64,000 bases of DNA from 2-02-FULL-48-14 sp964356195 (GTDB lineage: Bacteria > Patescibacteriota > Gracilibacteria > UBA1369 > 2-02-FULL-48-14). The DNA lies in assembly GCA_964356195.1 (NCBI GenBank), contig CAYHGP010000004.1, forward strand, positions 1-64,000, in the 5' to 3' direction. Positions 58,537 to 64,000 of this stretch are shown here, piece after piece. The position numbers and the translations under genes are program-made. Below the pieces are notes generated by a model. The model was given only the letters and a program-made list of their open reading frames with translations. It did not search any database and had not been told where the DNA came from. The first letter of the stretch is position 1. Each line of letters begins with the position of its first letter.

Positions 58537-59523
58537 ATGAATCTACGCACCCTTGCTTCTGCTGACTTGAAAGGGAAATGCATCCTTCTTCGCGCAGACT
58601 TCAATGTCCCCATTAAAAATGGACAGGTTCAGGACAAGACTCGACTCGAAGAAAGTCTCCCTACCCTGCGTTTTCTGAAAGAACAGGGCTGTAAGACTGT
58701 TATTATGACGCATTTGGGTAGACCGGACGGCCAAGTGGTTCCCGAATTGAAGCTCGACCCGGTGGCACAGGAACTTTCTAAACTTTTAGGGCAAACGGTT
58801 GCCAAGCTTGAAGACTGCGTTGGAGCCGAAGTGGAGGCCTCTATTCAGGCTATGAAGCCGGGGGATTTTGTGCTTTTGGAGAACATGCGTTTTCATGCCG
58901 AAGAAGAAAAAAATGACCCCGAGTTCGCCAAAGCTTTGGCTCGTTTAGGCGAAGTTTATGTGAATGATGCTTTTGGAACGGCTCATCGTGCGCACACCAG
59001 CACTGAAGGTGTTGCACACCTCCTCCCCGCTTATGCCGGGCTGCTTATGGAAAAAGAGGTCACCGTTTTAAGCTCTTTGATCGAAAGTCCTAAGCATCCT
59101 GTTTGTTTAGTGACCGGNNNNNNNNNNNNNNNNNNNNNNNNNNNNNNNNNNNNNNNNNNNNNNNNNNNNNNNNNNNNNNNNNNNNNNNNNNNNNNNNNNN
59201 NNNNNNNNNNNNNNNNNCTGGACCTTGGTCCTCAGACTTTAGATCTTTATTCCGAGGCTCTTAAGGGAGTACAGACTGTTATTTGGAACGGTCCGATGGG
59301 GCTTTACGAGAAGGAAGCTTTCTCCGAGGGCACTCGACGTATGGCCCAAGTGATTGCCGGCCTTGGAAACATTTCCGTGATTGGCGGTGGTGATACCATC
59401 GACGCCATTCATCACTTTAATATTGATACTCAAAAATTCACTCACATCTCCACGGGTGGAGGTGCGATGTTGGAGTTTTTAGAAGGCAAAGAACTCCCGG
59501 GAATTAAAGTGTTGCGACCCTGA
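58537..59523 (+). CDS. pgk: Phosphoglycerate kinase (interrupted by assembly gap)
   Basis: PGK moves phosphate from 1,3-bisphosphoglycerate to ADP in glycolysis. Visible are LLRADFNVPIKNGQ (about 17-30), TVIMTHLGRPDG, ENMRFHAEEEKNDP, VNDAFGTAHRAHTS, and after the gap VIWNGPMGLYE and STGGGAMLEFLEG near the end. The 100-N gap removes the segment that starts with the GGAKVSDK-type region. From the usual family length the missing part should be about 100 residues rather than the 33 drawn, so the real gap is likely near 300 bp. A -10-like TAGAAT lies 22 nt before the ATG. The 3' end overlaps a convergent membrane gene by 20 bp. Confidence 0.95.
   Translation: MNLRTLASADLKGKCILLRADFNVPIKNGQVQDKTRLEESLPTLRFLKEQGCKTVIMTHLGRPDGQVVPELKLDPVAQELSKLLGQTVAKLEDCVGAEVEASIQAMKPGDFVLLENMRFHAEEEKNDPEFAKALARLGEVYVNDAFGTAHRAHTSTEGVAHLLPAYAGLLMEKEVTVLSSLIESPKHPVCLVTXXXXXXXXXXXXXXXXXXXXXXXXXXXXXXXXXXLDLGPQTLDLYSEALKGVQTVIWNGPMGLYEKEAFSEGTRRMAQVIAGLGNISVIGGGDTIDAIHHFNIDTQKFTHISTGGGAMLEFLEGKELPGIKVLRP
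59118..59217. other. Assembly gap (100 N) inside pgk
   Basis: Exactly 100 N. Comparison with normal PGK length suggests about 300 bp are missing, so the N count is a placeholder. Confidence 0.95.
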
Positions 59524-59767
59524 GGAGCGCCGTAATTGCAATCAAAATCCAAATGACATTGAGAGCTACGGATGGGTACGCTTTTTGCTTTAAAGTGTTA
59601 TAAATAATTCCGAGCGAGCCTAAAATATTTAGGATTTGGTAGCTGGAATCTTGAGGCGTGATGTAAGCGAAGCTGATGAGGAAATAGGCGGTCAGAATGA
59701 AGAGCATTCCAATCCAACCGGCAATTTCATGCGGTTCGTCGAACTGTTTTAAAAATTTATTTCTCAT
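59504..59767 (-). CDS. Small CBU_0592-like membrane protein
   Basis: An 87-residue protein with three hydrophobic helices (about 17-36, 43-61, 65-83) and the conserved-looking YQILNILGSLGIIYNTLKQKAYPSVALN stretch. It resembles the CBU_0592 family of small membrane proteins with unknown role. It overlaps ruvX upstream by 11 bp and pgk at its 3' end by 20 bp. Confidence 0.7.
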   Translation of the reverse strand: MRNKFLKQFDEPHEIAGWIGMLFILTAYFLISFAYITPQDSSYQILNILGSLGIIYNTLKQKAYPSVALNVIWILIAITALLRVATL

Positions 59768-60170
59768 GGCTTATGAGGTTAAAATAAGTTTCTAATAAAA
59801 TTTGAGCGGCTCGACTGTCTACCACTTTGAATCCAACTTCTGCCGCCTGTTTGGAAGTGAGTCGTTCGTCCATTTCTTGAATAGGAAGCTCCAAACGTTC
59901 CTTTAGAGTTTTAATTTGTTCCGCTACTTTTTCCGTTTGTTCCGTTCTTTCTCCGTTCATATTAATAGGAAGGCCTGCTAAAATTCCAACGATTTTTTCT
60001 TGCTCCGTTATTTTTGTGAGTGCTTTGTACAATTCTTCGTTGTTCCGGTGTTCAATTTCATCCCGAAGAAAAGCGATTTTTTGATCGACGTCTGAAACAG
60101 CAACGCCCGTTCGACGAGTTCCCAGGTCCAGTGCGAGGATTTTACCTTTAGGCGGCAACGACATGAACAT
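59757..60170 (-). CDS. ruvX: RuvX/YqgF family putative Holliday junction resolvase
   Basis: A 137-residue RNase H-like protein. The first strand ILALDLGTRRTGVAVSD carries the catalytic-type Asp, the middle has GILAGLPINMNGERTEQTEKV, and the C-terminus has MDERLTSKQAAEV and DSRAAQILLETYF with the last acidic residues. The family is linked to pre-16S rRNA maturation and proposed as a resolvase. It overlaps rplI by 23 bp and the next membrane gene by 11 bp. Confidence 0.92.
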   Translation of the reverse strand: MFMSLPPKGKILALDLGTRRTGVAVSDVDQKIAFLRDEIEHRNNEELYKALTKITEQEKIVGILAGLPINMNGERTEQTEKVAEQIKTLKERLELPIQEMDERLTSKQAAEVGFKVVDSRAAQILLETYFNLISHEK

Positions 60171-60594
60171 TGAGTTGAGCGTCGAGTCCTTTAAAAAGTT
60201 TCACTTTAACCTGAAAGTTTCCTGTGCTTTTGATGAGTTCCGGGATTTCAATGTTTTTTTCCGGGATTTCGACATTTAGCTGTGTTCGAACAGCGGCGGC
60301 AATATCTTTGCAATGGACGGACGCATAGAGTTTGCCGGCTTCGCTTGCCTTGATGGCGATTTCCACGATTTTACCCTCAAGTTTTGCTTTTACCGCTTCT
60401 GCGCTTTCTTTGATCATCTCCAGTTTTTCAACGGCCTTGGCTTGTTGAGCGTGAACGTGACCCACTTGAGTTTCTGTCGCGGGTGCCGCCAACTTTCTGG
60501 GTGCAAGAAAATTCTGATAGTAACCATTGGGTACTTCTTTAATTTCTCCTTTCTGTCCGACATTTTTTACGTGACCCAGTAAGATAACTTTCAT
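60148..60594 (-). CDS. rplI: 50S ribosomal protein L9
   Basis: A 148-residue L9. The N-terminal domain starts MKVILLGHVKNVGQKGEIKEVPNGYYQNFLAPRK (as residues 1-34, paraphrasing the family signature), followed by the long connecting helix and a C-terminal domain with GKLYASVHCKDIAAAV. It lies 6 bp after the solute-binding protein gene. Several Patescibacteria lineages lack L9, so its presence is a useful lineage marker. It is not adjacent to rpsF, ssb or rpsR as in many bacteria. Confidence 0.96.
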   Translation of the reverse strand: MKVILLGHVKNVGQKGEIKEVPNGYYQNFLAPRKLAAPATETQVGHVHAQQAKAVEKLEMIKESAEAVKAKLEGKIVEIAIKASEAGKLYASVHCKDIAAAVRTQLNVEIPEKNIEIPELIKSTGNFQVKVKLFKGLDAQLNVHVVAA

Positions 60595-60600
60595 GTTTTT

Positions 60601-62250
60601 TTAGTTAAAATTCCACGAGAATATTGTGGAGAATCGGTCCTTAGGAAGCAAGAGCTTCTTGAAATCTACTCCGGTCAGTTTGGTGTCCACCACATAGTAA
60701 TAACTGGGAGTGTAGAGGAAAACGGCCGGCACATCTTCAGCCAAGGTTTCTCCGAGGCTTTCAAGAAGAGTTTGTCTTTCCGTCTCATCAAAAGTGGTTC
60801 GGATTTTTTCAATAAGAATGTCGGCGTTAGGGTTTTGATAGTTTGAGAGATTAAGGCCGGCGTCTCCCACCTGGCTGGAATGCCAGTAAGCAAAAGTATC
60901 CAGGTTGTACCCCAAGCTTTGTCCGTAAAGGAGCATATCGTAGTCACGGTTTTTTATGATTTCTCCGAGTTCCTCGAGAGGATATTTTTCAATGGTCACT
61001 TCTACCCCCACTGCAGCTAAGTGTTCCTTAATGAGATCTGCGGTGATTTGATTGGATTCTTCTTGGAGCTGATTCTCATTTGAAAAGTCACGGCGTACCA
61101 AGCGAAGAGAAAACATCTCTCCTTCTTCATTTGTTCGTACGTTAGCCCCTTCTTCCAAGCTCCAGCCGGAGTCAAAGAGGGCGCCTCCTGCTTCGGTAAG
61201 ATCCTGACTGTAAATCCATTCTTGCTGACTCAGCTCTAAAAGAGGGGTGTCGATGCGGACCTTATATCCGATGGTCTCCAAGATTTCATCTTTGTCGATG
61301 GCTTTGGACAATCCAAGACGTTCCTTATTTTGATCTAAAAATGGAGAGTCGGTGTTGAAGAACAGGGCGCTGTACTGAGGAAGTTCATATTGATGAGTGA
61401 CGAGATCCGTGAGGTCCATTTCGTCGAGCATATTCTGTTGAATTCGCGCCGCTCCATTCCATTCGGACCGGTGCTCCACGAGATCGGTTATTGAAGGATA
61501 GGCTACAAAACGTATTTTTTCGATGGAAGGTTTTTCGCCATAGTATTGAGGGAATACTGTCAGAACAACGGAAGTGGAACCGTCTCCTCCTCTTTCGTAG
61601 GCTCCTGTGACTTGGTAAGGCCCCGTTCCCACGGGAACTTGGTTGAATTCGTTGGTGTCGAGTTCAGAGACAGGAACTTCCTCCAATAGGTGAGCGGGTA
61701 AAATTCCTACCGTAAGCGCGGTAAAGAAGAAGGAATTGGGTGAATTGAGGGTGAAACTCACCGTTCGAGAATCCACTTGCTCGATTTTCACTCCGTCAAA
61801 GTTGGATTTCAGGATAGGGTTGGTGAAATCGGGAGATTGGATTACGGTTGCGAAGGTATAATAGATGTCGTCCGCAGTCACTGGTTCTCCATCGTGCCAG
61901 AAGAGTTCATTCTTTAAGGTAAAGGTGTAGGTGAGCTGGTCATCACTTAAGGTGTGGGTCGCCATATCTTCCTCAAAACCGCCCGTTTCGGCGTTGTATT
62001 TCGCTAAACCTGAAAAAAGAAGACTGGAGATATCACCGTCGGCTTCGCTAAATTCCGTGAACACCGGGTTTAAATGGGCAATTTCCCCCACCAAACCTTC
62101 ACTATACACAGACTCCGTTGAGCCCGGGAAAAAGCCAAGACTTGGAAAAATAAGGGAGACTAGACTGAAGAGAAAGACCCCACTCAAAAGCAAACCCACT
62201 ATTTTTTCCTTTCGATTAAAGGACTTTAGGGTTCGTAAGAATAGATTCAT
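60601..62250 (-). CDS. Membrane-anchored peptide-type solute-binding protein (SBP_bac_5)
   Basis: A 549-residue protein with an N-terminal hydrophobic anchor (about 17-40) and no lipobox cysteine. The SBP_bac_5 fold follows: LVGEIAHLNPVFTEFSEADGDI, YTFTLKNELFWHDGEPVTADDIYYTF, VGTGPYQV, the YDMLLYGQSLGYN region and a final YYYVVDTKL. Such proteins bind oligopeptides or nickel for ABC import. No permease or ATPase gene is near. It sits between secG (4-bp overlap) and rplI, an unusual home for an uptake protein, and might serve a non-transport role. Confidence 0.9.
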   Translation of the reverse strand: MNLFLRTLKSFNRKEKIVGLLLSGVFLFSLVSLIFPSLGFFPGSTESVYSEGLVGEIAHLNPVFTEFSEADGDISSLLFSGLAKYNAETGGFEEDMATHTLSDDQLTYTFTLKNELFWHDGEPVTADDIYYTFATVIQSPDFTNPILKSNFDGVKIEQVDSRTVSFTLNSPNSFFFTALTVGILPAHLLEEVPVSELDTNEFNQVPVGTGPYQVTGAYERGGDGSTSVVLTVFPQYYGEKPSIEKIRFVAYPSITDLVEHRSEWNGAARIQQNMLDEMDLTDLVTHQYELPQYSALFFNTDSPFLDQNKERLGLSKAIDKDEILETIGYKVRIDTPLLELSQQEWIYSQDLTEAGGALFDSGWSLEEGANVRTNEEGEMFSLRLVRRDFSNENQLQEESNQITADLIKEHLAAVGVEVTIEKYPLEELGEIIKNRDYDMLLYGQSLGYNLDTFAYWHSSQVGDAGLNLSNYQNPNADILIEKIRTTFDETERQTLLESLGETLAEDVPAVFLYTPSYYYVVDTKLTGVDFKKLLLPKDRFSTIFSWNFN

Positions 62251-62471
62251 TGAACAAAATTGAGAGCTAGAGAAAGACCTAGAAAGAGTACAACGCTCAG
62301 AATAGTGGCCTGGGAAAGTATTTTCTCAGCTCCACGCTTCTTGGTTTGAATAGGTGCTCCTCCAATTCCGGAGATTGCTTCCCCGAGTCCCCCTGCTTTT
62401 TCTTGAATCGTAATCAGGATAACCAGGATCAGAGCGAGAACCATTTGTGTGACGAGTAGTGCGGTATGCAT
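62247..62471 (-). CDS. secG: Preprotein translocase subunit SecG
   Basis: A 74-residue protein with two transmembrane helices (about 5-22 and 52-70). Between them is the SecG signature ILITIQEKAGGLGEAISGIGG and TKKRGAEKILSQATIL. SecG is a small subunit of the SecYEG channel. It is coupled to the downstream solute-binding protein by a 4-bp overlap. Confidence 0.93.
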   Translation of the reverse strand: MHTALLVTQMVLALILVILITIQEKAGGLGEAISGIGGAPIQTKKRGAEKILSQATILSVVLFLGLSLALNFVQ

Positions 62472-62472
62472 A

Positions 62473-62838
62473 TTAATCTTCTTTTAAGAACCAATGAATA
62501 AGCCAGTTGGCGACACCAAAGATAACGGCTGCAATGAGATAGGTCAAGAGCCCGTCCACCTGAAGCGCAACACCTTCAATGTCCATAACAGTGAGAAGGT
62601 ACTGAGCCAGGTATAAAATAAAAGCGTTGAGAATGATCAAAAAGAGTCCTCCAGTAAGGAAAACCAAAGGAAATGAGAGCAGTTTCAGGATTGGCTTGAG
62701 GATAAGATTAAGCACGGACAAGATGAGGGCCACGATGAGTGGAGCCACCCAACCCCCGGTGAAAACAAAGTCGTCGAGGACTTGGCTGACCAGGAAAAGA
62801 GCTAAAGCGTTGGCGAGGATGGTGGCGAGCATTCGCAT
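62473..62838 (-). CDS. Phage-holin-family (PF04020-type) small membrane protein
   Basis: A 121-residue protein with four hydrophobic helices, matching the mycobacterial-type four-TM holin family: GGWVAPLIVALILSVLNLILKPILKLLSFPLVFLTGGLFLIILNAFILYL occupies residues 28-77 in outline. In cellular genomes the family is common and not tied to prophage; function unknown. It lies between ileS and secG (1 bp) on the same strand. Confidence 0.85.
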   Translation of the reverse strand: MRMLATILANALALFLVSQVLDDFVFTGGWVAPLIVALILSVLNLILKPILKLLSFPLVFLTGGLFLIILNAFILYLAQYLLTVMDIEGVALQVDGLLTYLIAAVIFGVANWLIHWFLKED

Positions 62839-62848
62839 AAGGGCGTGT

Positions 62849-64000
62849 TTAGGAATTTAGTTTCCTTATTGCGAGTTTAGCAGAAAATCCTTCCAATTCG
62901 AAGTCTTTTTCCAAGTCCCATTCCAAGTCACCGGTTTGCTGAAGCTCGTCCGCCAGGGTTTCAGCCTTAATATCGTCGGCAAAAAAGGTCACTGCTTCTT
63001 GAAGTTTACCTTCGCTTTTCACTAAAAGTTGGATATGGTCGCTCACCTGGTAGCCGGCTTCTTTTCGCATATCTTGAACGGCTCGAACCACTTCACGCAT
63101 CAGTCCTTCCAGAATAAGCTCATCGGTGAGAACGAGGTCGAGAGAAACCACCACTCCTTCTTCGGATTCAATATCGACACCTTCCTTCCCTTTATAAGCC
63201 AGTTCGACTTCTTCAGGCTCGAGAGTGACGTCCGCCACTTCCACTTGTCCGCTTTCGAGAACTTTGAAATTGCCGGCCTTTGCTTCCGTGATGATTCTTT
63301 GAACGTCTTTCCCGAATTTGGGACCCAGGAGTTTCGCTTTCGGGAGTGCGGTCCAGGTAGCGAGTTCGCCCGCGTCTTTGAGGAGTTCAAGTTCTTTCAC
63401 ATTGAGTTCTTCCATAATGACGTCTTTTTGGAGCAAGACTACCTCCGGATTTATTGCCTTCGGAAGTCCGATGATCACTTTTTGCAAAGGCTGACGAACA
63501 CGGATTTTTTTCTTTCCGCGAATGGCGTGGCCGAGATTCACAATGCGACGCGCGATTAAAACTTCTTCGTTAAGCGCTCCGCTAATAAGACTTTCGTCCG
63601 CTTCCGGCCAATCGGTCAGATGAACTGATTCTTCGTCAGTCAAATTCCTATAAATTTCATCGGCCAAGAATGGCATGAAGGGTGCGAGAATTGTTGAGAA
63701 TTGTACGAGAACGGTGTGCAGAGTTTGGTAAGCTTCTAACTTGTCGTCATCATTTTCGGACTTCCAGAAACGGCGGCGGCTGCGGCGTACGTACCAGTTT
63801 GAAAGCAAATCTACGAATTCCAGCATGGGGCGCGTGGCCTTGGTGAGATTGTATTCCTCCATATTCACCGTCACTTCTTTAATGAGAGTGTTTAGCAAAG
63901 AAAGAATCCACTGGTCGAGTTTATGCTTGGGTTTGAAAGGGCCGGAGGAGGCCTGGAAATTGTCGATATTGGCGTAAGTCACGAAGAAACTGTAGGTATT
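62849..64000 (-). CDS. ileS: Isoleucyl-tRNA synthetase, C-terminal part (5' end beyond window)
   Basis: The minus-strand frame continues past the window end (NTYSFF precedes the first in-window GTG), so this is the C-terminal 384 residues. It contains the anticodon-binding helical domain, with SFFVTYANIDNF, TRPMLEFVDLLSNWYVRRSRRRFW, ILAPFMPFLADEIYRNL and the late RVRQPLQKVIIGLP. The C-terminal region ends AIRKLNS without an obvious zinc cluster. The HIGH and KMSKS motifs are outside the window. The sequence around RRSRRRFW is typical of IleRS, with VPRS types less likely. Confidence 0.93.
   Translation of the reverse strand, partial: NTYSFFVTYANIDNFQASSGPFKPKHKLDQWILSLLNTLIKEVTVNMEEYNLTKATRPMLEFVDLLSNWYVRRSRRRFWKSENDDDKLEAYQTLHTVLVQFSTILAPFMPFLADEIYRNLTDEESVHLTDWPEADESLISGALNEEVLIARRIVNLGHAIRGKKKIRVRQPLQKVIIGLPKAINPEVVLLQKDVIMEELNVKELELLKDAGELATWTALPKAKLLGPKFGKDVQRIITEAKAGNFKVLESGQVEVADVTLEPEEVELAYKGKEGVDIESEEGVVVSLDLVLTDELILEGLMREVVRAVQDMRKEAGYQVSDHIQLLVKSEGKLQEAVTFFADDIKAETLADELQQTGDLEWDLEKDFELEGFSAKLAIRKLNS

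Noticed and set aside
62473..62838. Holin-like protein as prophage evidence
   Set aside because: It sits in a housekeeping run between ileS and secG with no phage genes around.
1..64000. Reassignment of UGA to glycine or tryptophan
   Set aside because: murC, fmt-neighbouring and other genes end at TGA at the expected family length, and no conserved position requires read-through.
1..64000. CRISPR arrays, transposases, integrases or prophage
   Set aside because: No regularly spaced repeats or mobile-element genes seen; the holin-family gene at 62473 is a common cellular family.

Overview
The window looks like a compact bacterial genome of the Candidate Phyla Radiation (Patescibacteria), most plausibly Peregrinibacteria or a relative. 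That placement is an inference. It rests on gene content (a T4SS-pilin-type small membrane protein, an Elp3 homologue, a 7TM / ATP-grasp / QEGLA-motif cluster, orphan solute-binding proteins, many small hypothetical membrane proteins and lipoproteins) and on very tight packing. UGA is used as a normal stop (murC, for example), so the UGA-glycine code of Gracilibacteria and Absconditabacteria does not apply. Three runs of exactly 100 N are scaffold gaps, each inside a gene.

Layout. 1-2.1 kb: an FtsB-like gene, murC, and a non-coding island with a bidirectional terminator, a tRNA/tmRNA-like RNA and a 57-bp repeat. 2.1-7.8 kb: two hypothetical secreted or membrane proteins, cysS, yggT and a large Ig/FN3 surface protein. 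7.9-11.6 kb: a PKD-7TM protein coupled to a fused ATP-grasp/QEGLA-motif peptidase. 11.5-16.7 kb: an RsbU-like phosphatase, an MFS-HEAT transporter and murJ. 16.5-21.0 kb: one long minus-strand run, rpsB - DUF4870 - tsf - ribBA - ribD. 21.2-24.9 kb: RsbW-like kinase, RsbV-like STAS protein, then a glycosyltransferase set. 24.9-32.5 kb: PerM, pilin, der, a nucleotidyltransferase, a UvrC with an inserted GNAT domain, YqeY and tRNA-Leu(CAA). 32.5-41.3 kb: a DsbA-like protein, obgE-pth-rplU, a lipoprotein, rluD-family, tyrS, TauE and recG. 41.3-45.7 kb: a 1331-residue membrane protein of unknown role. 45.6-48.7 kb: elp3 divergent from a Trm9-like methyltransferase, then a WecG/TagA glycosyltransferase. 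48.7-57.1 kb: gatB, lepB, fmt, an O-antigen ligase/polymerase-like protein, a solute-binding lipoprotein, GT2 and ssb. 57.1-64 kb: ribE-ribH, pgk, then ruvX, rplI, an SBP_bac_5 protein, secG, a holin-like protein and the 3' part of ileS.

How genes work together. RibBA, RibD, RibE and RibH supply the dedicated riboflavin enzymes apart from the phosphatase step, split over two loci. The RsbU/RsbW/RsbV homologues make up a partner-switching signalling set without a visible sigma factor. Elp3 plus a Trm9-like methyltransferase could build an mcm5U-type wobble modification. MurJ, several glycosyltransferases, a possible chain-length protein and an O-antigen ligase-like protein point to a glycosylated cell surface.

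Expression signals. Promoters I can place resemble sigma-70 sites, often with an extended -10 (TGn before the hexamer). Several put the -10 only 5-8 nt before the ATG, which implies leaderless mRNAs. Shine-Dalgarno sequences are rare, and most plus-strand ATGs are preceded by T. Eleven of thirteen convergent gene pairs overlap at their 3' ends.
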